DNA of 64,000 nucleotides from contig NZ_JACAOS010000018.1 in assembly GCF_013386165.1 (NCBI RefSeq), forward strand, positions 256,683-320,682, written 5' to 3'. The notes under the pieces were generated by a model. That model worked only from the letters and a program-made list of their open reading frames with translations. It was not told where the DNA came from and searched no databases. The translations under genes and the position numbers were made by a program. Source of the stretch: Pseudomonas gingeri. GTDB taxonomy: Bacteria > Pseudomonadota > Gammaproteobacteria > Pseudomonadales > Pseudomonadaceae. This document shows, piece by piece, positions 42,389 through 51,039 of the stretch; the first letter of the stretch is position 1, and the number at the start of each line of letters is the position of its first letter.

Positions 42389-43306
42389 ATGGCCGAACGT
42401 ATCCCTCCGCTCTATGCCCTGCGTGCCTTCGAGGTGGCGGCCCGCTCCAGCTCGTTTACCCGCGCCGCCGAGGAGCTGTCGCTGACCCAGAGCGCCATCA
42501 GTCGGCATATTCGCAACCTGGAGGCGCTGTTCGGCTGTCACCTGTTCGAGCGCAACGGCCCGAAACTGCAATTGACCGAAGCCGGGCAGCGTTTGGCCCA
42601 GGGCTTGAAAACCGGTTTCAAGGTTATCGAGGAGGCCTGTTCGCCTTTTCGCGCAAACGCCGAGCAACTGCGGCTCAAAGCGCCTTCCAGCCTGACCATG
42701 CGCTGGTTGTTGCAGTCGCTGGAAACGCTCAAGCAGGTGAATCCCGAGCTGTCGGTGCAGTTGTCCAGCGTGTGGATGGATGTCGATACTGTCGACCTCC
42801 ACGCCGAACCCTATGACTGTGCGATTCTGCTGGGCGACGGGCGTTTTGGCGCCCAGGTCGAGTGCTGCAAGTTGTTCGATGAGTGGCTGATTCCGATCTG
42901 TTCGAGCCAGTTACTGGGGGCGCAGCCGTGGAGCCTCGACACCCTGGAAAGCCATGAGCTGATCCACTCGTCCACCGACCGGCGAGATTGGCGGCGCTGG
43001 TTGGCAGAGCTGGGGTGGGAAGGGCAGGCGCGGGTGGAGCGCGGCAAATTGTTCAGTACCCTGGACCAGGGGATCTCGGCCGCGATGCGTGGCCACGGTG
43101 TTTCCATCGGTGACCTGTACCTGATTCTCGAGGATGTCCGTGGCGGCTTGCTTGGGCTGCCGTTCAAGACCGCCGTCGGTTCGGGAGAGGGCTACTATCT
43201 GGTCTGGCTGAAAAGCAGCCTGCGTCGGGAGCGCATCCTGGCCTTTCGCGATTTCCTGGTGAGCGATGTGCCTGAAATGGACCTGCCGGGCATCGAGTTT
43301 CGTTGA
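42389..43306 (+). CDS. LysR-family transcriptional regulator (GcvA-like)
   Basis: 305 residues, starting MAERIPPLYALRAFEVAARS with the GcvA-type helix-turn-helix (FTRAAEELSLTQSAISRHIR). The effector domain contains SSVWMDVDTVDLHAEPYDCAI and FSTLDQGISAAMRGHGVSIG. It probably controls the divergent LysE exporter through the perfect palindrome just upstream. Confidence 0.92.
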   Translation: MAERIPPLYALRAFEVAARSSSFTRAAEELSLTQSAISRHIRNLEALFGCHLFERNGPKLQLTEAGQRLAQGLKTGFKVIEEACSPFRANAEQLRLKAPSSLTMRWLLQSLETLKQVNPELSVQLSSVWMDVDTVDLHAEPYDCAILLGDGRFGAQVECCKLFDEWLIPICSSQLLGAQPWSLDTLESHELIHSSTDRRDWRRWLAELGWEGQARVERGKLFSTLDQGISAAMRGHGVSIGDLYLILEDVRGGLLGLPFKTAVGSGEGYYLVWLKSSLRRERILAFRDFLVSDVPEMDLPGIEFR

Positions 43307-43323
43307 CCGGGGTCAGTGGCGGC

Positions 43324-43818
43324 TCAGGTCAGGACGATATAGTCATTGCCTTGCACGATACCGCGATTCGGCCCCTGCACCAGCTCGATGTAACGCCCGC
43401 CGACCTGATCGATGGGCAGGCAGTCGTCGATATCCAGCAGGGCATCGGTATGCGCCTGGCCCCAGTTTGCCAGCACCTGGCGCATGCCCAGGCGTTTGGC
43501 CTCGGCCTTGTCGCGGGCCACCACCAGCAGGTAATGGTGCGCTTCGCCAAAGGCCCGGGCTTCGTAACCGCCCAGGTTGATAAAGTACAGGCGCGGTGAG
43601 CCGGGCGCTGGCGCCAGGTTGCTCAGTTCGACCTTCCAGCCGTCCACGCCGTCGACCCGCATCCAGGCATCGATATGCAGGCCGGCAGGGCTGCCGAACC
43701 ACTCTTGGCGCAGTTGTGGGTAGCTGGCTTCCAGGCTGTCGGCCAGGACAAAGGCGACGTCATGTACTTCTATTTTTGCCCGCGGATGTTTTCCGCCGAG
43801 CAGGACCACCCAAAGCAT
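43324..43818 (-). CDS. DUF1543 domain protein
   Basis: 164 residues, starting MLWVVLLGGKHPRAKIEVHD, characteristic of DUF1543; a second related block follows (HHYLLVVARDKAEAKRLGMR). The internal repeat suggests a duplicated small fold. Unknown function. The start at 43818 has AAGGGAA upstream; the frame is open further but lacks support. It converges on the LysR gene with a 17-base gap. Confidence 0.85.
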   Translation of the reverse strand: MLWVVLLGGKHPRAKIEVHDVAFVLADSLEASYPQLRQEWFGSPAGLHIDAWMRVDGVDGWKVELSNLAPAPGSPRLYFINLGGYEARAFGEAHHYLLVVARDKAEAKRLGMRQVLANWGQAHTDALLDIDDCLPIDQVGGRYIELVQGPNRGIVQGNDYIVLT

Positions 43819-43947
43819 GCCTGTTCCCTTTCTGTCGGTCGCCGGTCCCGGACCGGGTCTTTGTTGCCCGTCAAACATGAAAATTGTTTCACGATACGCT
43901 TGCCAAGCAGCGTCTATATTATCTGCGCTCGTTCAAAAGCTTCCCTT

Positions 43948-43973
43948 GCCCGCCCTCCCGCGGGCTTTTTTTT
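43948..43973 (+). terminator. Strong terminator with no upstream gene (possible sRNA end)
   Basis: GCCCGC (43948-43953), loop CCTCCC, GCGGGC (43960-43965), followed by eight T. The gene on its left runs the other way, so a plus-strand transcript must start within about 130 bases; TATATT at 43915-43920 could be a -10 box but no good -35 is seen. The rest of the 503-base gap 43819-44321 contains nothing I can identify. Confidence 0.7.
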
Positions 43974-44321
43974 GCCTGTCAATTGACCGGCTGCGCGGGG
44001 GCAGGCCAGCAGGATACCTGCTATGCCAAACCCGGATGCACCTGGACATGGCCAGGAGGCTGGAAATGAGCCACCACAAGGGCAATTGAGGAACTCTGCA
44101 GATGTCGTAGGAAATAGTCTGATGGTGGCGTCGGTGTAATCTATTTCGTACGTAAGGAAAGGCGATCGGTGGTGGCGACTAACTGGCGTCAAATAGTTAC
44201 GATGTCCGCCAGGGCCTCTGTCGAGGGCCTGTGCCAGAAGCGCAAGGCTCCTGGTGTCGACAAGAACGCACGGATTGCCTTGCGCGGTTACCTTTCCATC
44301 ACTCTATAGGGACATATTGAA

Positions 44322-44612
44322 GTGATTTCCATTCTTGAACTGCGCAACATCATTGAACTCGGTTTTTTACCCCTTCGTTGCCAATGTACGGTGAGCCATG
44401 ACAGCTCACTGACCGTGAAGGTCTTCGACTCGGATTCGGGGCGGGTGGACTTGCTGGTGACCGGGATTTCCACGGTCCGCTTGACCAGCGCCAGGGCGAT
44501 TTCCAATCTCGTGGGTGAGTTACGCAGCGAGTTGCAGGCCAATCAGCAGGCGCTGTTTATTGGCGTCGGCAGGGGACAAGTGGCAGGCCAGATGCCCGCC
44601 AAACGGGTCTAG
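44322..44612 (+). CDS. DUF1652 protein (Pseudomonas-type)
   Basis: 96 residues starting at GTG (MISILELRNIIELGFLPLRC). It matches the DUF1652 pattern: ELRxIIE, LPLRCQCTV, SLTVKVFDSDSGRVDLLVTG, TSARAISNLVGELR (in parts). Function unknown; the family is almost restricted to Pseudomonas. TAGGGA lies about 10 bases upstream. A T-less stem (CCGTCA-ATAC-TGACGG) follows at 44617. Confidence 0.85.
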   Translation: MISILELRNIIELGFLPLRCQCTVSHDSSLTVKVFDSDSGRVDLLVTGISTVRLTSARAISNLVGELRSELQANQQALFIGVGRGQVAGQMPAKRV

Positions 44613-44740
44613 GCATCCGTCAATACTGACGGACTGGAAACGGGCTTTCAGCCGGCCTTTTCCCGGGATTGATAGTGCCCGGTGCCAGGGGCGGCTGTGG
44701 GCTTTCCACGGGCTCGATGAGGGTCCCCGGCTGACGCGGT

Positions 44741-45040
44741 TCAGTCTTCGGTTATTTCATTGAACGAGCAGTACTCGTCCCAATCCATGCCCAGGGCCTC
44801 GGCGACTTCACGGTGGACTTCCAGGCGCATGGCCTTGAGTTCCTCGGGGGTTTCGGCGACCAGTTGCAGGGTCAGCTCCCAGGGTTCGATCCCGAGGTTT
44901 TCGGCTTCGTCCTCGAAAGCCCACTGAAATTGCTGTTGCTGCTCTTTCGGGCTCAGGTCGCGGGTTTCTTCGCGCAGGTGCGGATGGGCGTCGAGGAACT
45001 TGTCGAGGGCGACCTGGTTGCGGGATTCTTTGGCGATCAT
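44741..45040 (-). CDS. Small acidic protein, possibly DUF6388 family
   Basis: 99 residues, acidic and helical (FQWAFEDEAENLGIEPWELT, then REVAEALGMDWDEYC). It looks like the small Pseudomonas DUF6388-type proteins; no function known. The start at 45040 (MIAKESRNQVALDKFL) was chosen as the point where similarity to such proteins begins; a purine-rich AGAGA precedes it. It is divergent from the HAD gene. Confidence 0.7.
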   Translation of the reverse strand: MIAKESRNQVALDKFLDAHPHLREETRDLSPKEQQQQFQWAFEDEAENLGIEPWELTLQLVAETPEELKAMRLEVHREVAEALGMDWDEYCSFNEITED

Positions 45041-45197
45041 GCTGGCGTCTCTGTTGGAATGGCCGGACGGCAAGCCGTCGGCGGGCCCACGGGCCTGGAA
45101 AATACAGCGGCCATGCTAGCGACTTCACTCTCGGATGGAAAGAATCGCCCGGCTCTGCGACGCTAGCAGGCCTTCAACCTTCTATACGGCGGATGCG

Positions 45198-45899
45198 ATG
45201 AGCGCAGCACTCTCTACCCTGGGCCCGGTAAAGGCCGTTATTTTCGACATGGACGGTTTGCTGCTCGACACCGAGGGCATCTACTCCGAAGTGACGCAGC
45301 TTATTGTCGGTCGTTATGGCCGGACCTTCGGCTGGGATCACAAGCAGCATATTATCGGCCGTGGCGCCGGTGACCTGGCCCGTTACGTGGTCGAGGCCAT
45401 GGAGTTGCCGATTAGTCCCCAGGAGTTCCTGGCGGTGCGCGAGCCACTGATGCGCGAGCGTTTTCCCAAGGCCGGTTCGATGTCCGGTGCCGAGGCGCTG
45501 GTGCGGCATCTGTCGGCCCACGGGATTCCGATTGCGGTGGGCACCAGCTCTTCGCGGGGCTCGTTCGAGTTGAAGACCACCCTGCACCGGGAATGGTTTG
45601 CGCTGTTCGATACCGTTGTCACCGCCGACGATCCGGAGGTGGGTGAAGCCAAGCCGGCTCCGGATATTTTCCTGCTGGCGGCCAAGCGCCTGGGGGTGGC
45701 GGCCGAGGACTGCCTGGTGTTCGAGGACTCGCCGTTCGGCGTGACGGCGGCCAAGGCGGCGGGGATGTATGCGGTGGCGGTACCCGATCCGGCGATGGCG
45801 GCGGAGAAATACCAGCATGCGGATCGGATCGTGTCGTCGCTCAAGCACTTCCCGTTGGCGCCGGTCGGGTTGCCGGCGATTGATTGGGAGGCTGTTTGA
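45198..45899 (+). CDS. HAD-superfamily phosphatase (pseudouridine-5'-phosphatase-like)
   Basis: 233 residues with the HAD motifs FDMDGLLLDTEG (motif I, nucleophile Asp), GTSSSRGSFELK (motif II), KPAPDIFLLAAKRLG (motif III) and FEDSPFGVTAAKAAGM (motif IV). The helical cap places it in the GS1/YniC group, which dephosphorylates pseudouridine monophosphate or sugar phosphates. The start at MSAALSTLGPV has only a weak ribosome site. Confidence 0.9.
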   Translation: MSAALSTLGPVKAVIFDMDGLLLDTEGIYSEVTQLIVGRYGRTFGWDHKQHIIGRGAGDLARYVVEAMELPISPQEFLAVREPLMRERFPKAGSMSGAEALVRHLSAHGIPIAVGTSSSRGSFELKTTLHREWFALFDTVVTADDPEVGEAKPAPDIFLLAAKRLGVAAEDCLVFEDSPFGVTAAKAAGMYAVAVPDPAMAAEKYQHADRIVSSLKHFPLAPVGLPAIDWEAV

Positions 45900-45911
45900 C
45901 GGCGTGGCTTT

Positions 45912-47114
45912 TCAGGCGGCCGACACCGACAGTCCGCTGCGGCGCTGCATCACCACCCAGATGCCCAGCGCTAGGGCGGAAATCAAACCGCCCGCGCTGA
46001 CGATGCCGTTCCAGCCGTAGGGGCCGTACAGCTGCGCGCCGAGCAGCGAACCCAGCGCGCCGCCGATGAAATAGCAGGTGATGTAGCCGGCATTCAGGCG
46101 GTTGCGCGCCTGCGGCCGGACCTTGAACACGGCGTTCTGGTTGCTGACGTGAATCAACTGCACGGCAAAATCCAGCACCAGCACGCCGATCAGCAACGCC
46201 GCCAGCGAATGCCCGGCAAAGCCCAGCGGCAGCCACGACAACAGCAACGCCAACAGACCCACGGTAGTGGCGAACTCACCCTTGCCGCGATCGGCCATGC
46301 GTCCGCCGAGGTTTGCCGCCATGGCGCCGACGGCACCGGCCAGGCCGAACAGACCGATCACCCCATCCGAATAGCCATAGGGCGGGCTCGCCAGCAGAAA
46401 CGCCAGTGGTGTCCAGAACAACGCGAACAGGCAGAAGGTCAGCAGACCGAGGACGGCCCGCAGGCGCAGCACCGGCTCTTCGACGAACAGGCGGAACACT
46501 GAACCGATCAGCGCCGGGTAGCTCAGCCCGGCATGCTGGCGGTGTTCCGGCAGGGCCCGGAGCAAAGCGAACGCGCAGATAAGCATCAGCACGGCGGCCA
46601 GCAAGTAGATGCTGCGCCAGTCGCCGATATCGGAGAGCAGGCCCGCCGCCGTGCGCGCAAGGAGAATGCCCAGCAGCAAGCCGCTCATCAGCGTGCCGAC
46701 CACCCGTCCGCGCTGTTCCGGCGCGGTCAGGCTGGCGGCCATCGGCACCAGCACCTGGGCCACCACCGAGAACAGGCCGGCCAGCGCGGTGCCGAACAGC
46801 AGCCAGGGCAGGCTCGGCGAGAACGCGCTGATCAACAGGCCGAGGGCACTGAGCAGGGTCATGATGAAAATCAGCCGGCGTTGTTCGAACAGGTCCCCCA
46901 ACGGCACCAGCAGCAACAGCCCGGCGCCGTAGCTCAGTTGCGCGGTGATGACGATGGTGCCGGCGGTACCGGTGCTCAGGCCCAGATGCTGGGCGATGGT
47001 GTGCAGCAGCGGCTGGGCGTAATAGTTACTGGCAACCGCCAGGCCGGTGGCGATCGACATCAGCAGGATCAGGGCAGAACTCAAGGGTTTGTGTGTGGCG
47101 TTGGCGTCGGACAT
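45912..47114 (-). CDS. MFS transporter (drug/metabolite efflux-type)
   Basis: 400 residues with about 12 membrane helices: LSSALILLMSIATGLAVASNYY, motif-A-like PLGDLFEQRRLIFIM, LAGAVGAMAANLGGRMADRG. It belongs to the DHA1-like efflux group. It is divergent from a LysR regulator 105 bases away, which probably controls it. Substrate unknown. Confidence 0.9.
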   Translation of the reverse strand: MSDANATHKPLSSALILLMSIATGLAVASNYYAQPLLHTIAQHLGLSTGTAGTIVITAQLSYGAGLLLLVPLGDLFEQRRLIFIMTLLSALGLLISAFSPSLPWLLFGTALAGLFSVVAQVLVPMAASLTAPEQRGRVVGTLMSGLLLGILLARTAAGLLSDIGDWRSIYLLAAVLMLICAFALLRALPEHRQHAGLSYPALIGSVFRLFVEEPVLRLRAVLGLLTFCLFALFWTPLAFLLASPPYGYSDGVIGLFGLAGAVGAMAANLGGRMADRGKGEFATTVGLLALLLSWLPLGFAGHSLAALLIGVLVLDFAVQLIHVSNQNAVFKVRPQARNRLNAGYITCYFIGGALGSLLGAQLYGPYGWNGIVSAGGLISALALGIWVVMQRRSGLSVSAA

Positions 47115-47219
47115 CGACTGTCTCGGTATAGGAATTCGGTGCGCGAATTATCTGGAATGTCTTAGCATGACGCCAATGCATTGTTTTCATTCTATCCATC
47201 TTGAAACGAGATACAGGCG

Positions 47220-48113
47220 ATGAACCTCAAGCAGATCGAGTACGCCCTGGCGGTGGCGGACGAGGGCAGCTTTACCCGCGCAGCCGAGCGTTGCCATGTG
47301 GTGCAGTCGGCCCTCAGTCATCAGATCGCCCGTCTGGAAGAGGATCTCGGCGCCACGCTGTTCGAACGCAGTTCGCGCAAGGTGCGTTTGACCGCGGCCG
47401 GCGAGGCGTTCGTGCGCAGCGCCCGCCCGGCGCTGGAGGCGACCCGGCGGATTGTCGCCGAAGTGGCGGCGGCTTCCGGGGAAGTGCGCGGCAGTTTGTC
47501 CATCGGCAAGATCTCCTCCCTGACCGAAGTTGATCTGGTGGGCTTGCTCGCGCGTTTCCACGGACTTTATCCACAAGTGGATATTCACTTGAACATGAGC
47601 AAGAGCGAGTCGCTGATGCTCGATGTGCGCGAACGGCGGCTGGACCTGGCGTTTATCGGTCTGTGGCCAGGGCAAAAGATTGAGGGCCTGGCGCAGCGTC
47701 TGCTGGCGGAGGAAGAGTTGGTGGCGGTGTTGCCGTTGGGGCATCCGCTGACCCGTTTCGAGCGCCTGCCGCTGGCGGAGTTGGAAAACCAGCCGCTGGT
47801 GGACTTCCAGGCCGGTACGGCAGGGCGCCGTCAGACCGATGAAGCCTTTGCCGCGGCGGGCTTGCGCCATCGGGTGCAGTTCGAGGCGGGCAATGTGATG
47901 CTGGTGGGGGAGTTCGTGCGCCGGGGACTGGCGCTGGGCCTGGTGCCGAAGAAGATCGCCGAGGCCTTTGAAGGGGTGATGACGCTGCCGGTGTCCGACG
48001 CGCCTTCGCGCCATCTGTATGCGGTGTGGTCGCATACGCCGACGCCTGCGGCCGCAGCATTTCTGCTGTTGCTGGAGCAGGCGTTGGCACAACCGCTGCG
48101 TCTTACGCGCTGA
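47220..48113 (+). CDS. LysR-family transcriptional regulator
   Basis: 297 residues: MNLKQIEYALAVADEGSFTR, then the recognition helix region VVQSALSHQIARLEEDLGATLF. The effector domain includes GSLSIGKISSLTEVDLVGLL. Likely regulator of the divergent MFS gene. Its end overlaps the convergent SDR by 11 bases. Confidence 0.92.
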   Translation: MNLKQIEYALAVADEGSFTRAAERCHVVQSALSHQIARLEEDLGATLFERSSRKVRLTAAGEAFVRSARPALEATRRIVAEVAAASGEVRGSLSIGKISSLTEVDLVGLLARFHGLYPQVDIHLNMSKSESLMLDVRERRLDLAFIGLWPGQKIEGLAQRLLAEEELVAVLPLGHPLTRFERLPLAELENQPLVDFQAGTAGRRQTDEAFAAAGLRHRVQFEAGNVMLVGEFVRRGLALGLVPKKIAEAFEGVMTLPVSDAPSRHLYAVWSHTPTPAAAAFLLLLEQALAQPLRLTR

Positions 48114-48849
48114 ACCCACCGTCGATGGTCAGGCTGGCCCCGGTGATGTAACCGGCTTCCGGCCCGGCGAGATACGCGACGAAACTGGCGATCTCTTCGA
48201 CTCGACCATATCGGCCGCTGGCCATGAGACCGATCAGGCTGTCGGCAAAATCGCTGCTGGCCGGGTTCATGTCGGTGTCCACTGGACCGGGCTGCACATT
48301 ATTGACGGTGATGCCCCGTGGCCCGAGGTCCCGTGCCAGGCCTTTGGTCAGGCCCACCAGCGCGGATTTGCTCATGGCGTACGCGGCGCCCCCGGCGAAG
48401 GGCATGCGTTCGGCGTTGGTGCTGCCGATGTTGATCACCCGACCGCCTTCGCCCATGTGCCGGGCGGCTTCCTGGGTGGCGATAAAGACGCTGCGCACAT
48501 TCACTGCCAGGGTCCGGTCGAAGTCTTCCAGTTTGAATTCGTCGAGGGGCCCCATGGCCAGCACACCGGCGTTATTGACCAGGATGTCGATTCGGCCAAA
48601 GGCTTCGACGGTGCTGCTGACGGCATGGCGAATGGCGTCGGCGTCGGCGCTGTCGGCCTTGATCGCCAGGGCTTTGCCGCCGTCGGCAATAACGCTGTCC
48701 TGCAACTCCTTGGCCTTGGCGTCGGAGCTGACGTAGGTGAAGGCCACTGTTGCGCCCTGGGCCGCCAGGCGGGTGACGATGGCGGCGCCGATGCCGCGCG
48801 AGCCGCCTTGGATCAAAGCTACTTTGCCAGTGAGATTATGTTCGGTCAT
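48103..48849 (-). CDS. Short-chain dehydrogenase/reductase
   Basis: 248 residues, classical SDR: QGGSRGIGAAIV, NNAGVLAMG, catalytic Ser, Tyr and Lys in INIGSTNAERMPFAGGAAYAMSKSA (in parts), and C-terminal YITGASLTIDGGFSA. It resembles 3-oxoacyl-ACP-reductase-type enzymes that use many substrates. GGAG lies 9 bases before the ATG. Divergent from a LysR gene, whose protein may control it. Confidence 0.92.
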   Translation of the reverse strand: MTEHNLTGKVALIQGGSRGIGAAIVTRLAAQGATVAFTYVSSDAKAKELQDSVIADGGKALAIKADSADADAIRHAVSSTVEAFGRIDILVNNAGVLAMGPLDEFKLEDFDRTLAVNVRSVFIATQEAARHMGEGGRVINIGSTNAERMPFAGGAAYAMSKSALVGLTKGLARDLGPRGITVNNVQPGPVDTDMNPASSDFADSLIGLMASGRYGRVEEIASFVAYLAGPEAGYITGASLTIDGGFSA

Positions 48850-48987
48850 GTCGTTCTCCAAAGTTCAAGGCCGGGTAAGGGAGGGGAGCGGGCCTTGTTG
48901 TTGGAGCCGAGTATCGACCTCGGATTGATGACTGTGTAGACGGTAATTGATACAGTCTGTGTAAACCAAAAGTTTATAGTGGCGAGT

Positions 48988-49938
48988 ATGGAAACTTTCA
49001 GCAGCATCGAGTGTTTTGTCCGCAGCGCCGAAGTCGGCAGCTTTGCCGAGGCGGCGCGGCGTCTGAGCCTGACCCCGGCGGCGGTCGGCAAGAGCGTCGC
49101 CAAGCTGGAGGCGCGGCTCGGGGTACGGCTGTTCCAGCGCAGCACCCGCAGCCTGCGGCTGACCGAAGCCGGGCAGGTGTTCCTTGGCGAAGTCAGCGCC
49201 AGCCTGCACACCATCCAGAATGCTGTCGCCAACCTGGCCAGCGTCGAAGGCCGCCCGGCCGGCACCCTCAAGGTCAGTGTCGGCACCGTGTTCGGGCGCC
49301 TTTATGTGGTGCCACTGCTCGGTGAGTTCCTGCGGCGTTTTCCGGACATCCGCCCGGACTGGCATTTCGATAACCGCCAGGTGGACCTGATCGGCCAAGG
49401 TTTTGATGCGGCCATCGGTGGTGGTTTCGTACTGCCCCAGGGCGTGGTGGCGCGCAAGCTGACGGTGGCCCATCGGGTGCTGGTGGCCTCGGCCGATTAC
49501 CTGGCGCGCCAAGCCAGGGTGAGCACGCCCGCGGACCTGCGCCGTTGCGATGGCATCCTGATCCGCTCGCCCCAGACCGGGCGCGTGCGCTCCTGGCAGT
49601 TGACCAGTCGCGACGGCGAGCATCAACCCCTGGACCTGAACGCGCGCATGACCATGAGCGACTCGGAAGCCGCCTGCGCGGTGGCGGCCCAGGGCCTGGG
49701 GGTGGCGTTGGTGAGCATGCCGTTCGCGGTGCCCTGGTTGCAGGCCGGAACCCTCCAGCGGGTGCTGCCCGACTGGTACGTCGACGACGGTCATATCTCG
49801 ATCTATTACGCCGAGCACAAATTGCTCCCGCGCAAGACCCGGGCCTTTGTCGACTTCATCATGGAGCAGTTCGCCGAGCAGCAGTTGGGCCAACGCTTCG
49901 ATGCCCTGTTTGACAAGGAGTCCCTCGCCGCCGGATAG
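48988..49938 (+). CDS. LysR-family transcriptional regulator
   Basis: 316 residues, METFSSIECFVRSAEVGSFA then LTPAAVGKSVAKLEARLGVR: the CrgA/DsdC-like LysR subgroup that often regulates a neighbouring SDR. The ATG at 48988 is preferred to an in-frame GTG three codons upstream. It is divergent from the SDR gene and 72 bases upstream of the dpkA-like gene. Confidence 0.92.
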   Translation: METFSSIECFVRSAEVGSFAEAARRLSLTPAAVGKSVAKLEARLGVRLFQRSTRSLRLTEAGQVFLGEVSASLHTIQNAVANLASVEGRPAGTLKVSVGTVFGRLYVVPLLGEFLRRFPDIRPDWHFDNRQVDLIGQGFDAAIGGGFVLPQGVVARKLTVAHRVLVASADYLARQARVSTPADLRRCDGILIRSPQTGRVRSWQLTSRDGEHQPLDLNARMTMSDSEAACAVAAQGLGVALVSMPFAVPWLQAGTLQRVLPDWYVDDGHISIYYAEHKLLPRKTRAFVDFIMEQFAEQQLGQRFDALFDKESLAAG

Positions 49939-50010
49939 TCTGGACGCCTGCCCAAGCACTGCTTTTCTCTCATCGATCCAATAATAAATAAATCGGAATC
50001 GGAGCTTCGG

Positions 50011-51039
50011 ATGTCTGTACCCAGCGAGACGGCTACTCAAACTATTTCCTACAGCGATCTGGTGGCATTGCTCGCCCAGGTCTTCCAGCGTCATGGCACC
50101 TCGGCGCAAGTCGCCCGGGTCCTGGCCGAGAACTGCGCCAGCGCCGAGCGCGATGGCGCCCACAGCCACGGTATCTTCCGGATTCCCGGGTATGTCTCCA
50201 CACTTGCCAGCGGCTGGGTGGATGGCCAGGCGGTTGCGTTGGTCGAAGATGTCGCTTCCGGTTTTGTCCGGGTCGATGCCGCCAACGGTTTCGCCCAGCC
50301 GGCCCTCGCCGCTGCGCGTGAGTTGTTACTGGAAAAAGCCCGCAGTGCCGGGATCGCCGTGCTGGCGATCCGCAACTCCCATCACTTCGCCGCGCTCTGG
50401 CCGGATGTCGAGCCCTTTGCCTATGAGGGACTGGTGGCCCTGAGCGTGGTCAACAGCATGACCTGCGTGGTGCCCCACGGCGCCGAGCGCCCGCTGTTCG
50501 GGACCAACCCGATTGCCTTCGCCGCGCCGCAGGCCGGGGGGGATCCGATCGTGTTCGACCTGGCCACCAGCGCCATGGCCCATGGCGATGTGCAGATTGC
50601 CGCCCGTGAGGGCCGTAGTCTGCCGCCGGGCATCGGGGTGGACCGCGAAGGTCAGCCGACCTGTGATCCCAAGGCGATCCTCGACGGCGGTGCGCTTCTG
50701 CCATTCGGCGGTCACAAGGGCTCGGCGTTGTCGATGATGGTCGAGTTGCTGGCGGCGGCCCTGACCGGTGGGAATTTCTCCTTCGAATTCGACTGGTCGA
50801 AACATCCGGGCGCCAAGACCCCCTGGACCGGGCAACTGATCATTGTCATCGACCCGGCCAAATCGGCGGGGCAGGACTTCGCCGAGCGTGCGCGGACGCT
50901 GGTCGGGCAGATGCAGGGTGTCGGCCTGCAACGCCTGCCGGGTGACCGACGGCACCAGCAGCGGGCCGAGTCCCAGCGCGACGGGATCGTACTGGCCGAG
51001 CGCGATCTGCAACAGCTGCGCGAGCTGGCCGGTCAATGA
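50011..51039 (+). CDS. dpkA: Delta1-piperideine-2-carboxylate / pyrroline-2-carboxylate reductase-like (Ldh family)
   Basis: 342 residues of the malate/L-sulfolactate-type dehydrogenase family: ENCASAERDGAHSHGIFRIP (catalytic His), RNSHHFAALWPDVEP, MTCVVPHGAERPLFGTNPIA, FGGHKGSALSMMVELLAAALTGG. The overall pattern matches Pseudomonas DpkA, an NADPH imine reductase that makes L-pipecolate in D-lysine catabolism. GGAG lies 7 bases upstream. The gene ends with a 7-base overlap with the convergent metallopeptidase gene. Confidence 0.8.
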   Translation: MSVPSETATQTISYSDLVALLAQVFQRHGTSAQVARVLAENCASAERDGAHSHGIFRIPGYVSTLASGWVDGQAVALVEDVASGFVRVDAANGFAQPALAAARELLLEKARSAGIAVLAIRNSHHFAALWPDVEPFAYEGLVALSVVNSMTCVVPHGAERPLFGTNPIAFAAPQAGGDPIVFDLATSAMAHGDVQIAAREGRSLPPGIGVDREGQPTCDPKAILDGGALLPFGGHKGSALSMMVELLAAALTGGNFSFEFDWSKHPGAKTPWTGQLIIVIDPAKSAGQDFAERARTLVGQMQGVGLQRLPGDRRHQQRAESQRDGIVLAERDLQQLRELAGQ

